This document shows, one piece after another, positions 8,514 through 14,905 of a DNA stretch of 37,228 bases; the stretch's first letter is position 1, and the number at the start of each line of letters is the position of its first letter. The notes beneath the pieces were generated by a model. The model worked only from the letters and a program-made list of their open reading frames with translations. It was not told the DNA's origin and did no database searches. Made by a program: the position numbers and the translations under genes. The DNA is from Clostridia bacterium (GTDB lineage: Bacteria > Bacillota > Clostridia > Christensenellales > Borkfalkiaceae): contig JAFYWI010000013.1 of the NCBI GenBank assembly GCA_017558105.1, positions 1-37,228 of the forward strand, in the 5' to 3' direction.

Positions 8514-9707
8514 ATGTTTTTAGAAAGCGATTTTAAGTTAAATTCAGCAGTAATTAAAGTTATGGGTATTGGTGGTGGCGGTTGCAATGCCATTAATAGT
8601 ATGATAGAAAGTAATATTTCTAGTGCTGAATTTATTTCGGTTAATACAGATAGCCAAGCCTTAATGTTATCTAAGGCAGAAAGTAGAATTCAAATTGGCG
8701 AAAAACTTACAAAAGGTTTAGGCGCAGGTAGCGACCCAGCCGTTGGTGAAGCCGCTGCAGAAGAATCTAAAGAAGCAATAGAAAATATTTTAAGAGGCAC
8801 AGACCTATTATTTATTGCCGCTGGTATGGGTGGTGGTACTGGTACTGGTGCTGCTGCCGTGGTTGCTCGTATTGCAAAAGAATTAGGTATTTTAACAATT
8901 GCAGTCGTTACTAAACCTTTCTCTTTTGAAGGTAGAGTTAGAAATGCAAACGCTATTAAAGGTATTGCAAATCTAAGAAAATACGTAGATACTTTAGTTA
9001 TAATTCCTAACGATAAACTATTACAATTCTTACCAAAGCAAGTTTGTATGTTAGACGCGTTTAAGGTTGCAGACGATATGTTAAAGCAAGGTATCGTTGG
9101 TATTGTAGAATTAATTGCTACGCCATCGCTAATCAACCTAGACTTTGCAGACGTAAAAACCGTTATGCGCGCACAAGGGCTTGCTCATATGGGTATTGGT
9201 AGGTCTAAAGGCGATAGTAGGGTTATAGAAGCCGTTCGCCAAGCCGTTTCAAGTCCTTTATTAGAAACTACTATTGAAGGTGCTAAAGCCGTTATTTTGA
9301 ACGTTACTGGTGGCAGAGACTTAATGCTTAGTGAAGTAAACGAAGCCGCTGTTTTAGTGCAAGGCATTATAGATGGTTCTGCAAATATTATATTCGGTGC
9401 AACCATTGACGAAAATATGAACGAAGAAGTTAAAATTACCATTATTGCAACGGGTTTTACACAATCACAACAAACTGAAAATCGCATTGAAAGAACTGTT
9501 GAACAACCTAAGCAAGAAGTTGAAGAAAGCAACGTTTTACCACTTCTAAAAGATATAGAAGAAAAAGAACAAGTTGAAGTTATAGAAGAGCCTATTCAAC
9601 CAGTTGTTGAAGAAGTTAAAGTAGAAGAACCAGTAGCTCAAGAAGCACCAAAAGGAAGAGGTTTACCACCTTTTATGCAAAAACTATTCAACAGAAAATC
9701 TAAATAG
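8514..9707 (+). CDS. ftsZ: Cell division GTPase FtsZ
   Basis: Tubulin-like GTPase that polymerises into the division ring. The 397-residue protein has the N-terminal GIGGGGCNAIN nucleotide loop at 18-28, the tubulin signature GGGTGTG at 106-112, and the T7 loop NLDFADV near 205. After the globular domain comes an acidic, Glu/Val/Gln-rich linker (about 320-378) and then a C-terminal conserved peptide of the form GLPPFMQKLF followed by basic residues. That tail is the expected binding site for FtsA or SepF. The AAGGAG site lies 11 bases before the ATG. It is the last gene of the dcw run and is followed by a strong terminator. Confidence 0.98.
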   Translation: MFLESDFKLNSAVIKVMGIGGGGCNAINSMIESNISSAEFISVNTDSQALMLSKAESRIQIGEKLTKGLGAGSDPAVGEAAAEESKEAIENILRGTDLLFIAAGMGGGTGTGAAAVVARIAKELGILTIAVVTKPFSFEGRVRNANAIKGIANLRKYVDTLVIIPNDKLLQFLPKQVCMLDAFKVADDMLKQGIVGIVELIATPSLINLDFADVKTVMRAQGLAHMGIGRSKGDSRVIEAVRQAVSSPLLETTIEGAKAVILNVTGGRDLMLSEVNEAAVLVQGIIDGSANIIFGATIDENMNEEVKITIIATGFTQSQQTENRIERTVEQPKQEVEESNVLPLLKDIEEKEQVEVIEEPIQPVVEEVKVEEPVAQEAPKGRGLPPFMQKLFNRKSK

Positions 9708-9720
9708 TAAAAACATAATA

Positions 9721-9753
9721 AACAAAAGAGTGGAAGTTTTCCACTCTTTTGTT
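9721..9753 (+). terminator. Terminator of the dcw operon (after ftsZ)
   Basis: A perfect inverted repeat: left arm 9721-9735, right arm 9739-9753, around an AAGTTTT-type loop. The right arm contains the T-run CTCTTTTGTT. It begins 13 bases after the ftsZ stop. Confidence 0.85.
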
Positions 9754-9758
9754 ATATA

Positions 9759-9795
9759 AATAATCATCCCCACGTTGAACGTGGGGATGATTATT
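9759..9795. terminator. Near-perfect 37-base palindrome, probable bidirectional terminator
   Basis: Arms of 18 bases (9759-9776 and 9778-9795) are perfectly complementary around a single G. The GC-rich core is CCCCAC/GTGGGG. It sits between the end of ftsZ and the end of the convergent XRE gene, so it most likely stops the - strand transcript, and it also backs up the terminator 5 bases away. There is only one copy in the window. Confidence 0.7.
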
Positions 9796-9807
9796 ATTTT
9801 AAAAAAT

Positions 9808-10404
9808 TTATTTAATTTTATTATAAGAAAATAGTAAAACGGTTAATACTTGTAATGGAATACCAATTAAAAATATAACCCAAAGTGTAATTGGTGGATT
9901 AGCAAGTGCATATAACAAAGTTAAATAAACTGATAAAAGCACCGTCCAAACCAAAAGGGAAGTTATAATTAAGTTGGTTAAAGATTTACCCCATATTGCC
10001 GTTAAAATTAATAAAATTAAGAACGTAATTGGTATTGCGTATATAAAAGAAAGCCAAGTATGTATAATGCCGGGGAATAATAAAGTAATAAAAGAATATG
10101 CACAAATGGCAACAAGCCAAACTAATATTGCAGAAAATAATGCTATTATAATTCTTTTTTTAGAAAGGTTTTTAATAGAATTTTTTTGTTTTTTAGGGTG
10201 TTCGCTTATAAGAAAGTCTATCGTAACGCCATAAAAATCTGCAATTTGTTTTAATACAGTTAAATCTGGTGTAGATTCGCCCCTTTCCCATTTAGAAACA
10301 GCCTTGTCGGAATAGTTTAATTTTTCGGCAAGTTCTGCCTGGGTTAAAGATAAAGATTTTCTTAGATTTATTAAATTTTCGCTTAAATTTTGTTTGATAT
10401 CCAT
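9808..10404 (-). CDS. Membrane-anchored XRE-family transcriptional regulator (paralogue 1)
   Basis: The 198-residue protein joins a Cro/C1-type helix-turn-helix (about 10-64, core LTQAELAEKLNYSDKAVSKW) to four predicted transmembrane helices at about 84-108, 116-138, 143-166 and 172-194. Such fusions are inferred to sense a membrane condition while bound to DNA near the membrane; the ligand is unknown. It is a close paralogue of the gene at 12298-12888, with almost the same HTH recognition region and the same IWGK-LLVWT-LLSVY-type membrane pattern. It is divergent from the DegV-like gene. Upstream it has a good promoter and an inverted repeat (10478-10500) also found before its paralogue. GAGAG upstream of the ATG is a plausible ribosome site. 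Confidence 0.88.
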   Translation of the reverse strand: MDIKQNLSENLINLRKSLSLTQAELAEKLNYSDKAVSKWERGESTPDLTVLKQIADFYGVTIDFLISEHPKKQKNSIKNLSKKRIIIALFSAILVWLVAICAYSFITLLFPGIIHTWLSFIYAIPITFLILLILTAIWGKSLTNLIITSLLVWTVLLSVYLTLLYALANPPITLWVIFLIGIPLQVLTVLLFSYNKIK

Positions 10405-10427
10405 AAAAATTTACTCTCGTTACACTT

Positions 10428-10456
10428 ATTTTAGCAAATTTTAATAAAAAAAGCAA
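10428..10456 (-). promoter_or_regulatory. Promoter of XRE regulator 1
   Basis: On the - strand, -35 TTGCTT (10451-10456), a 17-base spacer and an extended -10 TGC-TAAAAT (10428-10433). The predicted start near 10421 gives a leader of about 17 bases containing GAGAG. Confidence 0.7.
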
Positions 10457-10477
10457 CAAAAATAGATTAAAAAAATT

Positions 10478-10500
10478 CAATTCTACAGTTGGTAGAGTTG
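10478..10500. promoter_or_regulatory. Inverted repeat, candidate operator for the XRE regulators
   Basis: CAATTCTAC at 10478-10486 and GTAGAGTTG at 10492-10500 form 9-base arms with one mismatch around a 5-base centre. The core TCTAC-N5-GTAGA recurs exactly upstream of the paralogous regulator at 12940-12954. It lies about 22 bases upstream of the -35 box of regulator 1 and about 60 bases upstream of the DegV gene's -35 box. Binding by the regulator is an inference. Confidence 0.55.
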
Positions 10501-10558
10501 CAAAAAATAATTCTATATTTCGTTTTTAATCTTTATAGCTGTAAATCTTATAAGTAGG

Positions 10559-10587
10559 TTGATTATTTTATACTAGTAAAATAAAAT
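10559..10587 (+). promoter_or_regulatory. Promoter of the DegV-family gene
   Basis: -35 TTGATT (10559-10564), 17-base spacer, -10 TAAAAT (10582-10587). AAAGGAG follows at about 10595-10601, before the ATG at 10611. Confidence 0.7.
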
Positions 10588-10610
10588 GTTATTAAAAGGA
10601 GAAATAATTT

Positions 10611-11450
10611 ATGAAAATTGCAATATCAGCAGAAAGCACAGTAGATTTAACTAAAGATTTACTTAATAAATATAGCGTTTCTACAATTCCATTTAGCATA
10701 TATTTAGGTGAAGAAAATAAGTTAGATGGTGAAATTAAAACGGAAGAAATTATAGATTACGTTAATAAATATAAAATCCTTCCTAAAACTGGGGCAGTTA
10801 ACCAAGAAAGTTTTAAGGAACATTTTACTAACCTTCTAAGCGAATACGATGGTGTTATTCATTTTTCCTTGTCTTCGGAAATGAGCTCTGCCTACAATAA
10901 TGCAGTAAGTGCATCTAAAGAATTTGATGGCAAAGTGTACGTTGTGGATACTAGAACGTTATCTACGGGCATTGCGCTATTATGTTTGTATGCGCATAAT
11001 CTTGCAAAAGAAGGTAAAGAACTTAAACAAGTTTACGAAGAAGTTATTAAAAAAATACCAAAAGTACAAGCTAGTTTTGTATTAAATAGGTTAGATTATT
11101 TATATAAAGGTGGTAGGTGTAATAGTTTAGTGTATTTTGGTGCTAACATATTAAAAATAAGGCCACAGATAGTTGTTAAAGATGGCAAAATGATTTCTGG
11201 AAAGAAATTTAGGGGCAACTTTAATTACGTTGTAGATTGTTATTGTAAGGCTGTTTTAGAAGAAAACCCTAATCCAGATTTATCCGTTGCATTTTTAACA
11301 TATACAACTGCAGAAGAAAGTGTTATTAATTGTACGTTGCAACACTTAAAAGATGCTGGCTTTAAGGAAATTTATATAACGCAAGCAGGTGGAACAATAA
11401 CAAGCCATTCTGGAGAAAATTGTTTAGGAATTTTATTTATGAATAATTAG
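10611..11450 (+). CDS. DegV family fatty-acid-binding protein (FakB-like)
   Basis: DegV/FakB proteins bind a fatty acid and present it to the kinase FakA for phosphorylation; a fakA gene is present at 19975. The 279-residue protein has the family layout: a start with AISAESTVDLT, PKTGAVNQESF, the acyl-carboxylate-binding Ser region HFSLSSEMSSAY, VVDTRTLSTG, and the RLDYLYKGGRCNS hinge typical of DegV. It is a single gene with its own promoter and terminator, divergent from a membrane XRE regulator. A role with FakA is family knowledge; fatty-acid preference cannot be read from the sequence. Confidence 0.92.
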   Translation: MKIAISAESTVDLTKDLLNKYSVSTIPFSIYLGEENKLDGEIKTEEIIDYVNKYKILPKTGAVNQESFKEHFTNLLSEYDGVIHFSLSSEMSSAYNNAVSASKEFDGKVYVVDTRTLSTGIALLCLYAHNLAKEGKELKQVYEEVIKKIPKVQASFVLNRLDYLYKGGRCNSLVYFGANILKIRPQIVVKDGKMISGKKFRGNFNYVVDCYCKAVLEENPNPDLSVAFLTYTTAEESVINCTLQHLKDAGFKEIYITQAGGTITSHSGENCLGILFMNN

Positions 11451-11464
11451 AAAATAAAATATAG

Positions 11465-11496
11465 GGCGGTAAAATTTACTGCCTTTTTGTTTTTTT
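11465..11496 (+). terminator. Terminator after the DegV-family gene
   Basis: Stem GGCGGT with ACTGCC (one G-T pair, extendable by AAA/TTT), followed by a T-rich run to 11496. Confidence 0.82.
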
Positions 11497-11566
11497 GATT
11501 AAATTATAATAGACTAATCTTGTTAAAAGTAGTATAATTTTAATATAAAGCTTATTGGGTTTGATT

Positions 11567-12241
11567 ATGAGAATTAGAAGAAGAAAACATCTTGAAGAAA
11601 GACTTGAAAAAATTAAAGACTATATTATTATTGCAGACAAAAAACAAGTTAACGTTTTAGAAGCGCTTAAAGATAAGAAATATATTGATTTTGCTAAAGA
11701 ATTTGGCAATAATAACCCAATATGTTTAGAAATTGGCTGTGGAAAAGGTAAATTTATAATAGAAAAGGCAAAACAAAACCCTAACGTAAACTATATTGCC
11801 GTTGAAATGTTAGAAAACATTATTTTAATTGCTTGTGAAACTGCAAAAGAAGAAGGGTTGAAAAACGTTAAATTTATTAACTCTGGCGCAGAATATTTAA
11901 GAAGATATATAAAAGAAAATAGTATTAATGAAATTTACTTAAATTTTTCTCCACCATATCATAAAAACGGTTATGAAAGTAGAAGGCTTTCTAACGAAAG
12001 GTTTGCTAAATCATATTTTGAAATGTTAATTAATGGTGGTAAGTTAATACAAAAAACAGACGATAAAATTTTCTTTGACTACTCTTTTGAAAAGTTTTTA
12101 GAGTGTGGCTTTAAGGTTGTAGACGTTAGCAATGAACTTTATTTGCCAAACTCAACTAATATTATTACCGAATATGAAAGCAAGTGGCTTTCACTTAATA
12201 TGCCAATATATTCTTTGCATGCAATTAAACAACTTAAATAA
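11567..12241 (+). CDS. TrmB-like tRNA (guanine-N7) methyltransferase with altered active-site motif
   Basis: TrmB enzymes methylate G46 of tRNA using S-adenosylmethionine. I chose the ATG at 11567 (protein MRIRRRKHLEERL, 224 residues) because TrmB proteins usually start with such a basic segment; an in-frame TTG at 11555 is less likely. The SAM loop EIGCGKGKF is at 55-63, KTDD at 163-166, and the C-terminal TEYESK matches the family's TxYExK. However, the signature that is normally DPWPKKRHxKRR reads SPPYHKNGYESRR at about 128-140, so the usual Asp is Pro, the Trp is Tyr and the His is Tyr. It may be a diverged but active TrmB, or a paralogue with another substrate. It has its own downstream terminator. 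Confidence 0.8.
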   Translation: MRIRRRKHLEERLEKIKDYIIIADKKQVNVLEALKDKKYIDFAKEFGNNNPICLEIGCGKGKFIIEKAKQNPNVNYIAVEMLENIILIACETAKEEGLKNVKFINSGAEYLRRYIKENSINEIYLNFSPPYHKNGYESRRLSNERFAKSYFEMLINGGKLIQKTDDKIFFDYSFEKFLECGFKVVDVSNELYLPNSTNIITEYESKWLSLNMPIYSLHAIKQLK

Positions 12242-12244
12242 AAA

Positions 12245-12270
12245 AAGCACACCTTAAACTAGGTGTGCTT
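12245..12270. terminator. Bidirectional terminator between trmB-like and XRE gene 2
   Basis: AAGCACACCT (12245-12254) pairs perfectly with AGGTGTGCTT (12261-12270) around a 6-base loop. An A-run on the left gives a U-run for the - strand transcript, and TTATTTATT follows on the right. Confidence 0.85.
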
Positions 12271-12297
12271 ATTTATTGATAGGTTTAAAACAAAATT

Positions 12298-12888
12298 TTA
12301 TCTTTTTTTATTAACTTTTAATTGAGACCACAATATAATTGCTATTTGACCAGGTACTCCAATTATAAAAATTGCCCAAGGATTGTATGCAAAAAAATAG
12401 AAATAAATGCTTAACAAACACGTCCAAACCAGTAGGGAAATTATCAAATAATTATACCTTCTTTTGCCCCAAATAGAATTAAATATTAATAAAACTACTA
12501 AAGAAAAGGGCACTGAGCATACGAATAAAAACCAGTTGTTAGTATTATTTAATAAAATTCCATATATGTATAAAACAGTTGCGATAAGCCATATTAACGA
12601 AACTGCTAATAAAGTAATTGCTAATTTATTATACCTATTTTGTTTGTTGTTATAAATTTTATCGTAATTATCTTCGTAATTTTCGTTAATAATGTAATCT
12701 ACCGAAACTTCGTATAATTCGGCAAGTTGTTTAAGCACGTCTATAGGTGGCGTAGTTTCGCCGTGTTCCCATTTGGAAACCGTTTTATCGCTATAATTTA
12801 GTTTTTCTGCAAGTTCTGCCTGTGTTAGTTTACGTTCTAACCTTAATGCTGTTAAATTGCTTGCAATTATTTGTTTTGTTTCTTTCAT
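12298..12888 (-). CDS. Membrane-anchored XRE-family transcriptional regulator (paralogue 2)
   Basis: This 196-residue protein has the same architecture as the product of 9808-10404: an N-terminal Cro/C1-type HTH (about 10-64, core LTQAELAEKLNYSDKTVSKW) and four hydrophobic helices between about 88 and 188. The stretch from LTQAELAEKLNYSDK to the end of the HTH is nearly identical between the two, so they probably recognise the same DNA. The membrane parts have diverged more, which suggests different signals. The linker (about 68-86) is rich in Asn, Asp, Tyr and Lys. The -10 box ends 6 bases before the ATG, so the mRNA is predicted to be leaderless. The gene is divergent from the GT8/acyltransferase operon. 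Confidence 0.87.
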   Translation of the reverse strand: MKETKQIIASNLTALRLERKLTQAELAEKLNYSDKTVSKWEHGETTPPIDVLKQLAELYEVSVDYIINENYEDNYDKIYNNKQNRYNKLAITLLAVSLIWLIATVLYIYGILLNNTNNWFLFVCSVPFSLVVLLIFNSIWGKRRYNYLIISLLVWTCLLSIYFYFFAYNPWAIFIIGVPGQIAIILWSQLKVNKKR

Positions 12889-12894
12889 ATTTGT

Positions 12895-12923
12895 ATTTTA
12901 GCACTTTTTTTATTAAAAATCAA
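12895..12923 (-). promoter_or_regulatory. Promoter of XRE regulator 2, predicted leaderless
   Basis: On the - strand, -35 TTGATT (12918-12923), 17-base spacer, extended -10 TGC-TAAAAT (12895-12900), then ACAAAT and the ATG. The expected start nucleotide coincides with the A of the start codon (12888), and no Shine-Dalgarno sequence is present. Confidence 0.7.
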
Positions 12924-12939
12924 CATTTTCTACGCATTT

Positions 12940-12954
12940 TCTACACTTAGTAGA
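12940..12954. promoter_or_regulatory. Inverted repeat, second copy of the candidate XRE operator
   Basis: TCTAC (12940-12944), 5-base centre ACTTA, GTAGA (12950-12954), followed by GTT as in the first copy at 10482-10496. A further TTTTCTAC half-site lies at 12926-12933. It sits 17 bases upstream of the -35 box of XRE regulator 2. Confidence 0.55.
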
Positions 12955-13037
12955 GTTTATTTTTTATGTCTCGGGGGTTGAGAATTTGTGTTGCGTATTT
13001 TTCAACCTTGATTTTTAATTTAGAGAGAACAAAAAAC

Positions 13038-13066
13038 TTGTTTTAGTTTGTTGTTTGTAATAAAAT
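13038..13066 (+). promoter_or_regulatory. Promoter of the GT8/acyltransferase operon
   Basis: -35 TTGTTT (13038-13043), 17-base spacer, -10 TAAAAT (13061-13066). The start near 13073 leaves a leader of about 55 bases before the ATG at 13128, and rules out a GTG start at 13071. Confidence 0.65.
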
Positions 13067-13127
13067 TAAAGTGCAAGTATGTTGCAAAAATAAAATAAAT
13101 AAATTTTATTACTCACTTGGAGAACTT

Positions 13128-14072
13128 ATGGCAAACAATAATTTAAAAGAAATTCCAATTGTTTTTTCAGTTGACGATAACTATGCACCTTTTTTAGCAG
13201 TTGCGTTAACTTCTATTTTAGAAAATTCATCTAAAGAAAATTTTTATAAATTTTTTGTTCTTAATACTGGCATAAGCGAAGAACATATTAAAAGGTTAAG
13301 TGCTTATAATACACCCAACTCTTCTATTGAATTTGTAAACGTTGTAGATAGGCTTAACTCTATTTGTTATAAATTACATTTAAGAGATTATTATACGCAA
13401 ACAATTTATTTTAGGTTTTTTATTCCGGCACTATTTTCGCAATACAAAAAAATTCTTTATTTAGATTGCGACGTTGTGTTATTACAAGACGTTGCTAGTT
13501 TATATAACGTTGAATTAGGCAATAATGTTATTGCAGCTATACACGAAGAAACAATGTCTAACGTAAAAGTTTTTGGCGATTATTCTGAAGAGTTTTTAGA
13601 CGTTCCTAAAATGGAATATTTTAATTCTGGCATTTTATTAATTAATACAGAAAGATATATGGAATTAGATATTGAAGGTGGGTTTATTAAACTTTTAGCA
13701 GAACATAAATTTGAAGTTGCACCAGACCAAGATTATTTAAACGTTTTATGTTCTGGCAACGTTAAATATTTAGATATTGGTTGGAACAAAACTCCATTTA
13801 AGAATATTGAATTTAATAGAGAAGACTTAAAACTTGTTCACTACAAATTAAACTTTAAGCCTTGGCATTACGACGACGTTTTGTATGGTGAATATTTTTG
13901 GGATTTTGCTAGCAGAACTTCTTATTATAACGAACTTATTGATATGCAAAAATCGTTTACAGATTTAGACAAGAAAAATGATGAAATTGCATATAAAAAA
14001 TTACAACAAACGGCACAAGACTATATCAATTGTGCAAGAAATTATAAAAAAATGAAGTTAGGGATTATATAA
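13128..14072 (+). CDS. Glycosyltransferase family 8 protein
   Basis: GT8 enzymes are retaining transferases that use a nucleotide sugar and a divalent metal. The start at 13128 is chosen because TTGGAGAAC precedes it and the predicted transcript starts near 13073; the open frame continues further upstream but has no ribosome site there. The 314-residue protein begins with IPIVFSVDDNYAPFLAVALTSI, the typical GT8 strand-loop-helix, has the metal-binding DxD as DCD at 113-115, FNSGILLIN in the acceptor region, DQDYLN, and a late HYKLNFKPWHYDD carrying the second metal ligand His. No transmembrane helix is visible, so it acts in the cytoplasm or at the membrane surface. It overlaps the next gene by one base. 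Donor and acceptor cannot be told from sequence; a lipid acceptor is suggested by the two acyltransferases that follow. Confidence 0.9.
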   Translation: MANNNLKEIPIVFSVDDNYAPFLAVALTSILENSSKENFYKFFVLNTGISEEHIKRLSAYNTPNSSIEFVNVVDRLNSICYKLHLRDYYTQTIYFRFFIPALFSQYKKILYLDCDVVLLQDVASLYNVELGNNVIAAIHEETMSNVKVFGDYSEEFLDVPKMEYFNSGILLINTERYMELDIEGGFIKLLAEHKFEVAPDQDYLNVLCSGNVKYLDIGWNKTPFKNIEFNREDLKLVHYKLNFKPWHYDDVLYGEYFWDFASRTSYYNELIDMQKSFTDLDKKNDEIAYKKLQQTAQDYINCARNYKKMKLGII

Positions 14073-14905
14073 TGCAATCTAACGAAAGGTTAAAAGTTTT
14101 AGAAAAAATTGAATATTTAGAAAAAACTTGCCAATGGGACAAAGACGTTGAAGACGACCCTATAACAATAGAACTAAAACCAGATAAGGTAGATTATTTA
14201 TGTGAAAAGTTTGGTTCTAAATTAATTAATAAAATTGCTAACAGGGTGGCAATTAACCACTTTGAAAAGCAAATTAAAAAGGGCGCTTTTACTATTAAAG
14301 AAGTTCGTGGCTACGAAAATTATTTAAGCGTTAAGGGTGGCGCTATTTTAACTTGTAATCATTTTAGCCCTTACGATAACTATGCCGTTTATAGAACTAT
14401 AAAAAAAGACCTTGGCCCAAGCAAATGCTTATATAAAGTTATTAGAGAAGGCAATTACACAAACTTTAAGGGGCTTTACGGCTTTTTATTTAAGCATTGC
14501 AACACTTTGCCACTTTCTAGTAACATTGTTACAATGAAAAAGTTTATGGGTGCGCTAAAGATTTTGCTTTCTCGTGGTGAAAAAGTTTTAATTTACCCAG
14601 AACAAGCAATGTGGTGGAATTATAAAAAACCAAGGCCAATGAAAAACGGCGCATTTCAATTAGCAGTTAAAAATAACGTTCCAATTATACCTATTTTTAT
14701 TACCATGGAAGATAGCGATATTTTAGATGCAGATGGTTTTAATACTAAAATTTACACAATGCATTTTTTAAAGCCAATTTTTCCAAGGGCAGAGCTTTCG
14801 CAAAAAGATAATATAGAATTTCTAAAAGAAGAAAACTATAGGGTGTGGAAAGAAACGTACGAAGAAGTGTACGGCTTAAAATTGGAATACTTAAAGGAAG
14901 AATAA
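14072..14905 (+). CDS. PlsC-like (1-acyl-glycerol-phosphate acyltransferase family) acyltransferase
   Basis: The catalytic Hx4D motif is NHFSPYD, with His 97 and Asp 102. The substrate motif normally FPEG reads YPEQ at 175-178, and NNVPIIPIFI near 201-210 is the fourth conserved block. The 277-residue protein has about 90 residues before the Hx4D motif, more than plain PlsC, and no convincing transmembrane helix. It probably transfers an acyl chain onto a lipid or sugar-lipid acceptor at the membrane face. The start overlaps the GT8 stop (TAATG) and its own stop overlaps the next start, so the three proteins are made together. A general PlsC role is possible, but the Glu-Gln change and the context suggest a specialised acceptor. 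Confidence 0.82.
   Translation: MQSNERLKVLEKIEYLEKTCQWDKDVEDDPITIELKPDKVDYLCEKFGSKLINKIANRVAINHFEKQIKKGAFTIKEVRGYENYLSVKGGAILTCNHFSPYDNYAVYRTIKKDLGPSKCLYKVIREGNYTNFKGLYGFLFKHCNTLPLSSNIVTMKKFMGALKILLSRGEKVLIYPEQAMWWNYKKPRPMKNGAFQLAVKNNVPIIPIFITMEDSDILDADGFNTKIYTMHFLKPIFPRAELSQKDNIEFLKEENYRVWKETYEEVYGLKLEYLKEE

Noticed and set aside
8690-9532. Long - strand open frames opposite ftsZ
   Set aside because: They arise from the codon pattern of ftsZ; the translated products are low-complexity Ser/Thr/Pro-rich and have no motifs.
9759-9795. A CRISPR repeat-like palindrome (CCCCAC...GTGGGG)
   Set aside because: There is only one copy, no spacer array and no cas gene. It reads as a terminator.
9974-10234. 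A + strand open frame inside XRE regulator 1
   Set aside because: No start context or family motif; it lies opposite a real gene with consistent domains.
11555-11566. TTG start four codons upstream of the TrmB-like ATG
   Set aside because: No Shine-Dalgarno sequence supports it, and TrmB proteins start with the basic segment encoded from the ATG.
12464-12655. A + strand open frame inside XRE regulator 2
   Set aside because: It is opposite the HTH/membrane protein, with no ribosome site and no recognisable product.
13071-13127. GTG start 19 codons upstream of the GT8 gene
   Set aside because: The predicted transcript start is near 13073, there is no ribosome site at 13071, and the ATG at 13128 has TTGGAGAAC upstream.
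14845-14904. A longer version of the CrtO-like protein starting inside the acyltransferase gene
   Set aside because: The ATG at 14905 has AAAGGAAG upstream and follows the same TAATG overlap as the gene before it.
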